Below, piece by piece: positions 49,459-63,172 of a DNA stretch of 64,000 nucleotides. The translations under genes and the position numbers were made by a program. The stretch spans positions 159,460,875-159,524,874 of the forward strand of contig CP136062.1 in the NCBI GenBank assembly GCA_032622095.1, written 5' to 3'. Each line of letters starts with the position of its first letter. Within the stretch, counting starts at the first letter, position 1. This stretch comes from Siphonodentalium dalli (Eukaryota > Mollusca > Scaphopoda > Gadilida > Siphonodentaliidae). The notes under the pieces are model-generated. The model did not search any database, was not told the DNA's origin, and worked only from the letters and a program-made list of their open reading frames with translations.

Positions 49459-51404
49459 TGATATATGCTGACACGGCACATACCAAATCGCTGTTGTCTG
49501 CTGATAGTTGATCTATTTTTATGTCTGGCCTAAACTGAAACGACTCGTAGTGAGTTGTCAATTACCAGAGTACTGGTCAGCGCGCGTTCACTATTAGTCA
49601 TCATGTTGCGATGACAGCAATGCACGACACGTGACTTCATACAGATCTGTATACAGATCTATACACAGTGTAAACGCACCCTTAACATTGGTTTTTATAT
49701 ATATATCAACATTTTCTTATATAATGCGATAATCAATTGAGACATTTTTTCGTTATTAGTTTTAGAACATATCACCGTGAAGGCGATCTCAGACGGAGCT
49801 ATAGTTATCCCGCATGCTACGCTCCGAATGTTCCGCGAGCTATAAAATATTCCAAAATTGATCGGATGTTTTATACCAGAAAATTTTAAATAAAATCAAT
49901 ATTAATTGATAGAGTTTCCGGACATGGGTCTTCGATTCATATTTTATAACTAGGAAACTATTTAAAGGGATACTGTACTCAAAGGTTGTTGTTAGTTCTA
50001 TAGTATCTGAATCTTAGAATATAAGGTAACCAGATGTCCATTATTTGAAAGTCTGTTGAGAACGAAGTAATTTTACGGATGGCAGATTAGCCAGAATGCG
50101 AAAATACAATTTGTCATCGTCAAGTAATGTTTGTACAGTTTTCAAGCAAATATATCAAATAAATGTTATATTATATGCATAATAGTCCCATATACTCATT
50201 TAAGTTATTTTATAGACACTAGTCAGTGAGTGACTTGAGATAGGGCCCCGTATCAACATATTTTCTACGCGATCATGTGTGCCACGCGGTATACCCAATC
50301 CACTATCCGTCAATTAATTTGATTACGTCTTGTACACCGAAATTCGTAATTTAATTTATGGCTCCAGCCATAAATTAAATCGATATAAAATTATTAACTT
50401 TGATTTTAAGATAATCCATTAACCTGAACGTTTAAATAATACATCTTCGACTCAAATTACTTATTTTTCTACATATTATTGATATGAGATCGTTGTTTAT
50501 TATATCGAGAATTTATTGAAAATGGCGTACAGTACACCTTTTAAACTTATTGCAGGAAGAGATAGACCATATGTATATATTCCCACAGGGTCTAGCTTGT
50601 AGCTTCCAATTGACCACACTAGCCTTCTATTATCTCTTTCATATAGACCCCATGCATGATAAGGCAAAAAAAAATTAACTAAATATTGCGAATTCGAGAA
50701 ACAAGTTAGATTTAACAAAGAAATATATTCCCTGCCTTGTTTGTTCAATGTTATAGTTCCCTGTCAGAACGGGTCAGAACATCAAAAGTTCCCAGGTTTT
50801 GTACTGATGGAATATGGTCACTATGGGCATAGCTATATAAAGTAGAGATTATATATATAGAGGTAACATCTACCAGTGGTCACCAGTGGTATGATGCTGG
50901 AAAGCCAAATATAAAATTGCCCAAAACCTGTTATTTAATAAAATTTTGTCAAATATCAAATATTTTGGTCCAAGTCCGTCTTCTCCTCGACTGTTTACTG
51001 GGCCACTTAAAATATTGGGTTGTGAAAAATAATATATTTCAAACATCGACATCGAACCACTCTGAACTTTGATGGGCGGGTTCCTCGACTCGAATCAAAT
51101 ATGTTTTACCCCCGAAGCCAAGGAAATAGGAATTTGCTAGCGTTAATTCGGATTATGCATCTTTAAAGTAGATCGGTTTTTGAATGTTTCATTCAGATAC
51201 TGACTTTTCTTCGATTCGTTGAGATTAGAGCCAAAACACCGCGAAAATGACAACTATAAACAAATAACGCCACAAGTTTGTCCTATCAACATCATAGCAA
51301 AGCAACAGGGCCACTTGACTAGGGGTGATTATAGCGATTACTATTTTTCACGCGAATTTAAAACTGAACGAAAAATAGTATACGACTTCTGAGTTTATAT
51401 ATAA

Positions 51405-54400
51405 CTAGCAGGTGGACCCGACTTCGTCCGGGCTGATTCCCCTCTGCTTTTCGGCGAATTGCGCGATTTGACCTTGAATTGTCCATTTTGAAGGTCAAGG
51501 TCATGTGGGGTCACGACTTGACCCGTCAAAAACACTGCCCGGACAAAAGTACCCGACAAAAGTACCCGTCGAAATCCATCCGGTTTTACCCGATTTGACC
51601 TCGAATTGATCATTTCGAAGATCAAGGTCAGGTCGGGATCACGATTTGACCCGTCCAAAACACTCAGTGGACAAAAGTAACCATACGTATAAAATTTCGT
51701 CGAAATCCCATCAAAATTCGCGATTCGACCTTGAATTGACCCGATTTCAAGGTCAATGTCACGTCGCACGGGCAAACGAATAGGCTTAATTACGACACTC
51801 CCCATACGAAAGCACCCCCACATACCAAGTTTCATCGAAATCCCGTGATACTCGGGCGTTCGACCTTGAAATGACCCGATTTCAAGGTCAATGTCACGTC
51901 GCACGGTCAAATTAATAGGCCTATGCCACTCCCCGGCCGAAAGTATCCCACATACCAAGTTTCATCGAAATCCCGTGATATTCGGGCGTTTGACCTTGAA
52001 ATGACCCGATTTCAAGGTCAATGTCACGTCGCACGGGAAAATTAACAGGCCAATGCCACTCCCCGGCCGAAAGCACCCCCACATACCAAGTTTCATCGAA
52101 ATCGGCTCGGCCGTTTTCGAGTCCATCGCGAACAGACAGACAGACAGACACACACACAGACAGATTTCCCAAAATATATAATAGACTAGCAGGTGGACCC
52201 GACTTCGTCCGGGCTGTTTCTCCTCTGCTTTTCGGTGAATTGACCTTGAAATGTCCGTTTTGAAGGTGAAGGTCAGGTGGGGTCACGATTTGACCCGTCC
52301 AAAACACTGTCCGGAGAAAAGTACCCGACAAAAGTACACGTCGAAATCCATCCGGTTTTACCAGATTTGACCTTGAATTGATCAATTTGAAGGTCAAGGT
52401 CAGGTCGGGGTCACGATTTGACCCGTCCAAAATACTCAGTGGACAAAAGTAACCCTGTGTATCAAATTTCGTGGAAATCCCATCAAAATTCGCGATTTGA
52501 CCTTGAATTTACCTGATTTCAAGGTCACGTCGCACGGCCAAATGAATAGGCTTATGAGACTCCCCATACCAAAGTATCCCTAGACACTAATTGTCATCGA
52601 AATCCCGTGATATTCGGGCGTTTGACCTTGACATGACCCGATTTTAAGGTCAATGTCACGTCGCACGGGCAAATTAATAGGCCTATGCCACTCCCCGGCC
52701 GAAAGTATCCCACATACCAAGTTTCATCGAAATCCCGTGATATTCGGGCGTTTGACCTTGAAATGACCCGATTTCAAGGTCATTGTCACGTCGCACGGGA
52801 AAATTAACAGGCCCATGCCACTCCACGGCCGAAAGTGCCCCCACATACCAAGTTTCATCGAAATCGGTTCGGTCGTTTTCGAGTCCATCGCGAACAGACA
52901 CACAGACAGACACACAGACACACAGACAGATCTTCCAAAATATATAATAGACTAGCCGATGAGCCCGACGTTGTCCGGGCTATTCAAAAAACAAATTTCA
53001 AGTCGATAGCTCCACCCGTTTCCGAGATCTGGTCTGCGCATGCGCGAAGCTTGCGTCGCACGGGCTCGGCGACCCGATAAAATTCGTATCCGGGGCAAAA
53101 TACATTTACATAGCAAATTTCAAGTCGATAGCTCCACCCGTTTCCGAGATCTCGTCTGCGCATGCGCGAAGCTGGCGTCGCACGGGCTCGGCGACCCGAT
53201 AAAATTCGTATCCGGGGCAAGATACATTCACATACCAAATTTCAAGTCAATAGCTCCACCCGTTTCCGAGATCTCGTCTGCGCATGCGCGAAGCTGGCTT
53301 CGCACTGGCTCGGCGATAGCTCTACCCAGCCCGACGTTGTCCGGGCTACTCAAAAACCAAATTTCAAGTCGATAGCTCTCCCCGTTTCCGAGATCTGGTT
53401 TGCGCATGCGCGAAGCTTGCGTCGCACGGGCTCGGCGACCCGATAAAATTCGTATCCGGGGCAAGATACATTCACATAGCAAATTACAAGTCGATAGCTC
53501 CACCCGTTTCCGAGATCTCGTCTGCGCATGCGCGAAGCGGGCGCCGCACGGGCTCGCAAATACGACAACGTCCACCGCCTGGTCAAATTACACACACGTA
53601 CCAAGTTTCGTCCCGATCGGTCGAGAATCGTAGATTTGTATCAATGACATACAGACATACATACAGACAGAGGTCTTCAAAATATATATGAGACTAGCCG
53701 ATGAGCCCGACGTTGTCCGGGCTATTCAAAAACCAAATTTCAAGTCGATAGCTCTACCCGTTTCGAGATCTGGTCTGCGCATGCGCGAAGCTGGCGTCGC
53801 ACGGGCTCGGCGACCCGATAAAATTCGTATCCGGGGCAAGATACATTCACATACCAAATTTCAAGTCGATAGCTCCACCCGTTTCCGAGATCTCGTCTGC
53901 GCATGCGCGAAGCTGGCGTCGCACGGGCTCGGCGACTCGATAAAATTCGAATCCGGGGCAAGATACATTCACATTGCAAATTTCAAGTCGATAGCTCCAC
54001 CCGTGTCCGATATCTCGTCTGCGCGAAGCTGGCGTCGCACGGGCTCGGCGACCCGATAAAATTCGTATCCGGGACAAGATATATTCACATAGCAAATTTC
54101 AAGTCGATAGCTCCACCCGTTTCCGAGATCTCGTCTGCGCATGCGCGAAGCGGGCGCTGCACGGGCTCGCCAATACGAAAACGTCGACCGCCTGGTCAAA
54201 CTACACGCACGTACCAAGTTTCGTTTCGATCGGTCGAGAATCGTAGATTTGTATTAATGACAGACAAACATAGACAAACAAACAAACAGACAGAGGTCTT
54301 CAAAATATATATGAGACTAGCCGATGAGCCCGACGTTGTCCGGGCTATTCAAAAAACAAATTTCAAGTCGATAGCTCCACCCGTTTCCGAGATCTGGTCT

Positions 54401-54995
54401 GAAAACCGAATTTCAAGTCGATAGCTCTACCCGTTTCCGAGATCTGGTCTGCGTATGCGCGAAGCTGGCGTCGCACGGGCTCGGCGACCCGATAAAATTC
54501 GTATCCGGGGCAAGATACATTCACATACCAAATTTCAAGTCGATAGCTCCACCCGTTTCCGAGATCTGGTCTGCGCATGCGCGAAGCTGGCGTCGAACGG
54601 GCTCGGCGACCCGATAAAATTCGTACCCGGGGCAAGATACATTCACGTACCAAATTTCAAGTCGATAGCTCCACCCGTTTCCGATATCTTCGTCTGCGCA
54701 TGCGCGAAGCTGGCGTCGCACGGGCTCGGCGACCCGATAAAATTCGTATCCGGGGCAAGATACATTCACATAGCAAATTTCAAGTCGATAGCTCCACCCG
54801 TTTCCGAGATCTCGTCTGCGCATGCCCGAAGCGGGCGCCGCACGGGCTCGCCAATACGACAACGTCCACCGCCTGGTCAAACTACACACACGTACCAAGT
54901 TTGGTCCCGATCGGTCGAGAATCGTAGATTTGTATAAATGACAGACAAACATACATACAGACAAACAAACAGAGGTCATCAAAATATATATGAGA
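51405..54995 (-). mobile_element. Tandem Helitron array, copy 2 (2 A-type + 3 B-type)
   Basis: Same organisation and the same outer A|T flanks as 17398-22280. Units: A 51405-52185, A 52186-52951, B 52952-53693, B 53694-54316, B 54317-54995, each starting TC and ending in hairpin plus CTAG on the minus strand. Both A units are more than 100 bp longer than in copy 1 (extra GGTCA-rich repeats), and three B units are absent relative to copy 1. Confidence 0.85.
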
Positions 54996-55421
54996 TAAAC
55001 CACACGGAAAATCAGAGGCCAATGTTAATTAGTTAAATGAGTTACATACATCGGAGAAGGTTGGACGGAAAGACAATAGGCCTATATTTACGTGCGGGCA
55101 TCCAATCTCAACACCATCATTTATATGTAAATCATGGTAAAATCTTCGATGTTGCTTGTAAGAAATGCTTGTAAGAAATACATAGTCCAGTGCGAATTAT
55201 TAAGGAACACGAACATGCGTCTTCATATTCACAACCATGGATGATGGAGTGACACCGTGGCACACAGTCGGGGTTAAATAATTATAAAAACCCACTATAT
55301 ATTTTACGAAAATATTTAGTTTCAGTCTTCAATTCGCGCGAATACAAAGTGTGCGAATACAAAACTGAGCGAAAATGGTACTGCGCGAATTTAAGGTCGA
55401 GTAGGGGGATTATAAACTTAC

Positions 55422-55619
55422 CCTCATAACTTCTGAAAATTTTCCGGGACGTGCGTGCAAGTGTGCCATCAGATTCTGTCAAGGAGCACTCTTTTTTCTC
55501 CTCGTCATAAGAGAACTCTTTACATGAACCCTCGCATAGCCCAGCGCACTGAATCTCTGAGTGAGCCGTCTCAACGCGTGATGGGAATGGTGCACACCCG
55601 ACCGGTGATAAATCATCAA
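55422..55619 (-). CDS. PAN/apple-domain exon (intact copy)
   Basis: A 198 bp minus-strand internal exon, phase 1 at both ends: acceptor AG before 55619, donor GTAAGT after 55422. The reading contains DDLSPVGCAPFPSRVETAHS, then EIQCAGLCEGSCKEFSYDEE and KKECSLTESDG. The five cysteines and the C...C....CKEFSY pattern are typical of PAN/apple modules, which bind proteins or sugars outside the cell and often combine with C-type lectin domains in invertebrates. The exon would be one module of a longer secreted or surface protein. Its phase matches the CTLD exon at 36237-36401 on the same strand, 19 kb downstream. The copy 1 equivalent (22684-22881) carries a stop codon. Confidence 0.65.
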
Positions 55620-56334
55620 CTATCATAAACTTTCTTCATTTCGCGTGGCATATGGTTGCCAGGACAACCGTGAAAGTTGACAGATTCATAACACTGAACG
55701 TGACTGTGTTAGCCTATATATGCAAATTCACACTGGCTTCCTCTGGTATCCTATATGGCGTTTTGTGTTTAAAGACGTTACTCGAGAGAATAAATACCTG
55801 GCCCTCCTTGACATATTCTATAAACTATAGACCGCATAGTACACCTTTAAACTCAAGCTCATGTTGTGCCTCTTTGAATTTGCGGTATTGATGACTGGTT
55901 GGTGCGACCGGAAGGGTTACTATGGTGATCTGATTGATGTGTCCACAAATATTTAAAGATGGTCCATCTCTTCACATAACAAGTTTCATATAGTTTCCTG
56001 GGAATCTATCTATATAAAAAGCCAAGTGTTTGTCTGTGCGTGTGTTTATTTGTGTGTTTACCTGTCACGATTTTGGTGCGTTTAAAATCTATATCACGGT
56101 TATCACCCCATTTCCGATTGCATCCAATATCATGAGGCACATTTTAGAATACGACACGCGAAACATGAGCCAATCGGTACATCCTGAGATAATGCGTTAC
56201 TTTCTCTAAAGACGAATATGGTTTCAGCGGCGTCCGTCATAAATTCCGGACAAACTCCGTGCACCGTTTGTCCGCTTTCTTTATATCTTTATCAGCGGTG
56301 CAGTGGTGGCGACATGTCCTGTTTGTCACCCGAC
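55620..56334. other. Non-coding stretch upstream of PAN exon
   Basis: Equivalent to 22882-23596 in copy 1. No gene recognised; contains the possible Helitron-type 5' end near 56006. Confidence 0.45.
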
Positions 56335-57073
56335 TTAAGGTCAATCTACACCGGACGCAAGCGCGCGAATATAACGGCCGTTTTCTGTCGTCCGCAGCAG
56401 TTCAAAGCGCGCGATTTTTATATTCACACTGCAAGCGACTGAATCGCTGACCACGACGCGATCATTTTATACTTCGTCCATAGCGGGATAATTGGGTCGC
56501 TGTCAAATAGGATATTTTACGTGCGAAAGTCCTCATATATTTGAAGGCGACACGGTCATGCATTCGTCGTCGCGATAACAAAGTGGTGGGGGATTTTAGC
56601 GACAGGCTGATAACTGAGAAGAGAACATGCCTGGCAAGAGCTGGCTGGACGCAATAACAGGATCGTCTGGTTAATTTTTGGTGCCAATCTATTCCAAGCT
56701 TCGAAGTCACTTCGCGCACAATTGCCCCCCCCCCCCCCCCGATAAAAAAACTCACAAACAGGAATTATAGAATTAAATTCAATTAAACGCATGCAATGCA
56801 ATTGCTATGAGAATTTAGGAAGCCCGTGCACCATTCCACTTGACATATATTTAGCAAATTCTGATTGAAATGTCCATATTCATAGTATTTGTGAACTGAC
56901 TGTAATTAATGCATACACTCAAACGATTATCTACCCAATTCATCGCGCGCGACGAAGTAGTGATCCAGTCGCTTTCGGTGTGAATATAAAAATCGCGCGC
57001 TTTGAACAGCTACGGACGACAGAAAATGGCTGTAAAAATCGCGCCCTCGCGCCCGGTGAGGATTGACCCTTAA
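56335..57073. mobile_element. TTAA-flanked foldback element (copy 2)
   Basis: Copy of 23597-24329 with the same inverted arms and TTAA borders (56335-56338, 57070-57073). The C run near 56725 is longer here. Confidence 0.7.
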
Positions 57074-57334
57074 AGGGACATATGAACGAGTAAAAAAGAT
57101 CCTTCCTTATCCGCTTAGAATCTATGTAGGGAAATGGTACACATTGGTCACATGGCCAGGGGAATGTCATGGGATAGGAGCCTTCGACCTCAGATGACTT
57201 AAAGGTGGATTGATAAATTACATGATTAATAAAGACCGTTTATTATCATCTCGGAAAATATGTCGGAAATTTAGTTCACAGAGGTACGAGACACCACACA
57301 TGTCACGGGATAGGTGGCGTTGTCTTCAAGTAAC

Positions 57335-57768
57335 TTAACCCTTTACCCAACAGAACGGCCCTGTGCCAATGCAATCTCTTATATATGCGAGTCGACCAGA
57401 GATCGCCTCGCATATATAAGAGAATGCATTGGCTTAACACATATTAAAAATGATAAAATTGTCAAAGAATGTAGAAAAATATTATAAAATTGTTAAGAAT
57501 GTAAGAAAAAAATGGTAAAAAGTGTAAAATTTTTGTTTTGTTTTAGGCCAATGCATTCTCTTATATATGCGAGGCGACCTATGGTCGACTCGCATATATA
57601 AGAGAATGCATTGGCACAGGGCATAACTGTAACCATCACAATGTGGTCAATGAGCCGGTTCCAATGATATCCATATTTGTATGGTGTTATTGAGACAGAC
57701 CGAATATATTTTAGGCTGTTGAAGCTTTATTTGGGCGTTTTTGGCCGTTTAATTGGGTAAAGGGTTAA
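57335..57768. mobile_element. piggyBac-like MITE (copy 2)
   Basis: Copy of 24591-25024 with TTAA borders and the same two internal palindromes. The loop of the first palindrome and two bases of the right terminus differ from copy 1. Confidence 0.75.
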
Positions 57769-59080
57769 AGGCACTATTAGCCATAAAGAGCGTTTATTAT
57801 CAAATTAAACTAATTCTTCACACGATGTTCCTACATGTCATGTTGTCACCCGTCGTTTTTGACGGGCAATCCCCTATAGCAGAATAATGAATATGAATCG
57901 AAGACCTCTGGCGAAAATGCTTCTGTCAATTAATATTGATTTTATTTCCTGGTATAATACGCATACAATCAATCTGGGACATTTGACGACTCGCGTTCGT
58001 TCGGAGCATAGCAAGCTGGATAATATAAGTGGATATCCGGTCCGTTATATTCATCAAAATGGACACCTTTCGCATAATGAACTACTACTGATAAGAATTA
58101 CGAATAGCTAGTAGTAGTCGTACATTTTTCGGACGGTCCAAAATTATTTTAGCAAAGTGGGAACTTCTGGTAAGTTTGTGAGAAAATAATGCCGTTCAAA
58201 CTGCTTGCCACTCGCAGTAATTAAGTGATGTGCTTCTGTTTGTCGTGATTATTTTGTAATTAATTATGTTATTATCTGGTCAAAGACAATGGTTGGGTCA
58301 ACGAGTGTATGCAAAGTTCTCGTGACCGTGCTTGGCTTGTCGAGACCGTAATCGTAACTACGGATATGGAAAAAACGCCAACTGATAGAAAGAACACACA
58401 TTCCAGTGACGTAAAATAGCCTTTCGCATTTCTTGTTGGTAGTATAGATCATTATGCGAAAGGTGTCCACTCAAGTCATTGTTCGTCGACCGGTCTGATC
58501 ACGATGGGTGCATTCGAATCCGCGGTCTGATCACGATGTGCATTCTAATCCACGTGCTTGATGATTACAGCACTATCCTATTGTTGCAATCGTTCCCTGA
58601 TTTTTGGTAAAGCACACCAATTCCCAAGGCTGACGAACGAATAGTTCAGTGATTATCCCATTGTTAGGCACACGCAACTCATAACAGACAAATCGCAGTG
58701 GGACCAGTCCGTGTTGTTTCGGACAGATCTATTCACATTCATGTTAATCACGTTGTTGGGCGTGGCTAACCGGCTATTGTGTCCAATCGCGGTCAGCCCA
58801 CGGATTTTAGGTCGTGGTCAAAACACGCTCAATGGCACATTTATTGTTGATTGAATTATGTGGGATCAATTGTGCTCTAAGTCGGCCAGAGCACGCGAAT
58901 AGTGTGTTACCAGAATAAATCTCGTCTTCGACTCGATTGATTCTGGTAAAGAATTCTTGTGCTCTAACCATTACGTAGCGAATGACAGGTCACCAACATA
59001 CCAAGTACATGTTCGCGGGTTTGTATTCTCACTCGAATCTGGAGTGAGAATCTAAACCCGAAAACATGTTCTTGCATGGT

Positions 59081-59370
59081 CTGTTCCTGGTCTGTTATCG
59101 GTGCTCGAGTCTTGAAACCCGGGTCACGTTTTGGGTCTGTCCCTGACATGTTGTATGTGTTCGAGTCTTGACACCCGGGTCACGACTTTGCCGTCTGTTC
59201 CTGGCCTGTTTTCGGTGTTCGCGTCTTGACACCCGGGTCTCGTCATGATGATCCGTTCCTGGCCTGTTATCGGTGTTCGAGTCTTGACACCCGGGTCACG
59301 TCTTGGTGATCTGTTCCTGGCCTGTTTTCGGTTTTCGAGTCCTGACACCCGTGTCACGTCTCGGTGGTCT
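59081..59370. repeat. ~58 bp minisatellite, 5 units (copy 2)
   Basis: Same array as 26351-26582 with one additional unit. Confidence 0.75.
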
Positions 59371-59989
59371 ACTGGTCGCGAACACAAGGAAAGAACACAG
59401 ATTCGAATACACCAGCGGTGAGATGTACGAAGCTTGGGTATTATATTCACGCCTGTATCCACGACATACACTCCGGCAATGCACATGCAAAGTACTGCAT
59501 GTGTATTGTGGAATTGTGCGTGTAGTCATAGCTGGTCATTGTCTGCTATATATATGGCGTAATTCTTTGATTGGGTCATTTACTAACCTCGGATGTTAGA
59601 TTTGATTAACGGTTTGTGTTTCCGGGTCGATGTTGCTGTTGTGTTACATTTCAAGAAAATTGTTCAATGTCGGAAATAGACGCTCTTTTCATTTTGGATT
59701 TTGCACATTGTTTTTTTCTCTTGATTTCTAGTATAATTAGATAGACCTTATAAGGTAAATGAAAACGACTCTATACGGTCACGGTGTGCATGCCGATACT
59801 AGTGTGGTATCAACTGACACGGACGAAGGATTGCATAAAAACGCGACACCAGGATACACCGGCAAGGTCTTGACTTTGCGACTGAGACCAATGAACGACC
59901 GAGTTTTGCTTGTGTATATCCCCTGGAGATATACACGTGTGAATTATGCACAAGTTTGATACATCTCGCCGCCAATGTTTCGACTGTTC

Positions 59990-60237
59990 TCACAACTCAC
60001 AAATATAGCTGTGACGTTGATCCGGGTTTGCCGTGTCACAGTTATAATCGTTCATCGCAATCCAAGGAACACTTGCTGGCCAGTGTATGATTGTCGCGCA
60101 GCGTTGATTTCCTCCATAATTTTCTAGATACATGTCAGCCGCAGTCCACAATGGCTCGCCATTTCTGTTCCTCCAATCACGTGCACCAACGATCGATTCA
60201 TCTGTTCCGTCAATATAGTGCTGCATGGTATATGTAC
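59990..60237 (-). CDS. C-type lectin domain, 3'-terminal exon (copy 2)
   Basis: Same exon as 27204-27451: phase-1 acceptor, IVGARDW, QRCATI, MNDYNC and terminal ICEL before TGA. One residue differs (NPDQRH for NPAQRH). The frame is intact. Its own first-half exon would lie beyond the truncated remnant at 60405-60499, possibly outside the window. It probably marks the end of the neighbouring family member upstream on the minus strand. Confidence 0.72.
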
Positions 60238-60278
60238 CTGTAATATATAGGTATAAAGAACCTTCCACAGCTACTAAT

Positions 60279-60383
60279 CAGAATGTTAGAGCAAATACAC
60301 TTTGTTTGGACACAAATGGGGTATCAGCGTGTTTGAAAAATAGTATAGCTTATGCTCGTAGCTGCCAAAATGCTAAGTAATAT
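60279..60383. other. ~105 bp insertion in CTLD intron (copy 2 only)
   Basis: Copy 1 reads straight from ACTAAT to ATAATTATCC at this point; copy 2 carries about 105 extra bases starting CAGAATGTTAGAGC. It lies between the terminal CTLD exon and the truncated exon. No terminal repeats are obvious. Confidence 0.6.
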
Positions 60384-60404
60384 ATAATTATCCTAGTTTA
60401 TTAC

Positions 60405-60499
60405 CTTTGTCCTCGTTTCTTGTGGCGTTTGCGATCGCTTCGGCCATTTTGAATGCGTGATACTCATCAACTCGAAACCACGTGATTCCACAGCGTGGA
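60405..60499 (-). pseudogene. Truncated CTLD first-half exon (copy 2)
   Basis: Equivalent to 27514-27608 with the same donor and the same loss of sequence on the 5' side next to the LINE relic. The truncation therefore predates the segmental duplication. Confidence 0.55.
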
Positions 60500-60505
60500 C
60501 TGAGC

Positions 60506-61220
60506 CGGTTGTTGTTGCATTATCAGAAACTAATACGCAAACAATGTTGAAAACAGTTCAAAATTGGTGTAAAACATGGCGAATGACAGTTTATTTAGAA
60601 AAAAACGAAATTGTCCATTTTTAGAAAGAATCGCATTCAAAGAACCAATTGTAGTTTCATTTTCGAAAATCAAGCTGTAAACATGACTGAGCAATTAAAT
60701 ATCATGGTGTGATTTTCCACGAGTTTGGTAGTTTAAATATAACAGCTGAAATGCTATCAAAGTCAACAGGTAGAGCTCTCGAGGCCATCATATCAAAATT
60801 TATGTTCACACATATATATAAGGACATATTCTTCAAAACTTTTGGTGAATTTTTTTCCAAAACCGTGTTAGTAAATCCATAATTATGGATTATGCGTCTG
60901 GTGTCTGGGGATACAGAGCATACCCTTGTATAGAGCATTCGGGTATTTCATTAGTGTCCGTCGTTTTTGTCCGCTATTAGCCATTGAATCTTGAGATGGT
61001 GGGACCCAGATAAAAGATTGGGCGAGCATACATATAACTTGAATGTGTAGATATGGAGAAGGCTGCTAAGAGGAATAAACAGAATCAGAACAGATGAGTG
61101 AAAAGAAGGGAGAGAAAATATAATATAACTTGATATATATGCAAGTCTAAAAATAATGTGCTGGTCATCAGCAAAATGATCGAAGTCTGCAGAGGGCGAA
61201 TTTGGCGATACTACCCGGCA
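60506..61220 (+). pseudogene. Non-LTR reverse-transcriptase relic (copy 2)
   Basis: Copy of 27616-28330. An extra A in the A-run near 60600 shifts the frame relative to copy 1, but the stretch LSKSTGRALEAIISKF is better kept here than in copy 1. DYASGVWGYR lies near 60890-60920. Confidence 0.65.
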
Positions 61221-62034
61221 TAGCATCAACAAATTCAACCTCTGACGACCTCATTCTATTTTGGTCTCGACCAACCATGGAGAACTAGCTACAGAATGAG
61301 GGTCACATATGGTGAATTTGGTAATGCTATAGCCCACTATGCTGGGTAGCATCACTACCTCCTTGGAGCTTATTCTGCAGACTGCATATGACCGTCTTAT
61401 TTTCAAGTTTCTATTTACACGTACATGTATGTGTCTGAATGCTTGACCTGAGTCTGGCCTTAGCACAGTACCTTGCCCAAGAACTCAGCTCATGGAAATG
61501 AAAATTACATGTTGGATTTCAGCTGAATACCTGTATTGTTGGAGAGTTACTTGCCAGCTGGTGTTGCCCTAATATTTTTTCAAAAATCATAATTGACATA
61601 AATTCATGTGATACTATGCGACACATCTAAAGTTACACTTGCTGTGATGAAAGGAAGGTACACTAATGCTTTTATACTTGTTTACATGTATAATGAGCTA
61701 CCTCAGACAATATTTGGGGACGAAACAATCAATAATTTACTGATCAGCACATGTAAGCTGTGTGTTATTTTGGGTTTTCCAGGTTTTTTCTTTAGATCAC
61801 TTCCTGTTTCGTGTTATTACAAAAGTTGGAATGACTTAGAAGAACCAGAAACGAAAATAGGATAACTGTAATACTGACCACCAAGCTTAAATGGTGTGAG
61901 ACTACATATTTGGAGGTAAACAGGGAGTGGGTACCCCTGTGTACCCCGCATGAAATTGGAAACAATATTTTTTCCTTCAAATAGGGGGTGGTGGGTACAC
62001 AAGAGCCGGAAAAAAGTTTTTTCAGCCTAATGTT

Positions 62035-62774
62035 CAAACGGCCGAATATCACGGGATTTCGATGAAACTTGGAATGTGGGGGTACTTCGGCCGGGGAGCG
62101 GCATAAACCTATTAATTTGTCCGTGCGACGTGACCTTGACCTTGAAATCGGGTCATTTCAATGTCAAACGCCCGAATATCACGGGATTTCGATGAAACTT
62201 GGTATGTGTGGGTACTTTCGGCCGGGGAGTCTCATAAGCCTATTCATTTGCCCGTGCGACGTGACCTTGACCTTAAAATCGGTAAATTCAAGGTCAAATC
62301 GCGAATTTTGATGGGATTTCGACGAAATTTGATACGTGGGGTTACTTTTGTCTACTGAGTGTTTTGGGCGGGTCGAGTCGTGACCCCGACCTGACCTTGA
62401 CCTTCAAAATGATCAATTCGAGGTCAAATCGCAGCATATTCATTTGCCCGTGCGACTTGACCTTGAAATCGGGTCAATTCAAGGTCAAATCGCCAATTTT
62501 GATGGTATTTCGACGAAATTTTATACATAGGGTTACTTTTGTCCACTGTGTGTTTTGGACGGGTCAAATCGTGACCCCGACCTGACCTTGACCTTCAAAA
62601 TTATCAATTCAAGGTCAAATCGGGTAAAACCGGATGGATTTCGACGGGTACTTTTGTCGGGTACTTTTGTCCGGGCAGTGTTTTGGACGGGTCAAATCGT
62701 GACCCCACCTTACCTTCACCTTCAAAATGGACAATTCAAGGTCAAAGCCCGGACGAAGTCGGGTCACCTTCTAG
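62035..62774 (+). mobile_element. Single A-type Helitron (copy 2)
   Basis: Equivalent to 29134-29872; CTAG at 62771-62774, followed by a shorter (TA)n (62775-62802). Confidence 0.75.
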
Positions 62775-63172
62775 TATATATATATATATATATATATATA
62801 TAGCTGATTATAGTATGTGTACAGAAATATATATAAATGGTTTTATGAATCAACATGACGACTTTTTCTATTAAAATACGTCCTTTATTCCGAGGCCTTT
62901 TCCGGGAATGACGTGAATAGTATTATGGCGTCATATGGCAACATGGGGGATAATTTCCTGACGCCAGAGTTAAGAACTGTTGAGTTTTGTCCGGAATTTG
63001 CGACGGAAATAATCCTCCTTGGCCAGTCTTTCCGAACAATTGTCACTTACCATCTTATAAAATGGGAAGATTTTGAACATGCCTCTGCCACATATATCAA
63101 TATGCTCACTTAGAGGGATCATCCTTGTGCTGGGATCTCTAATCTGTTGTCGGTGAATCCGACTGTCTAGCT

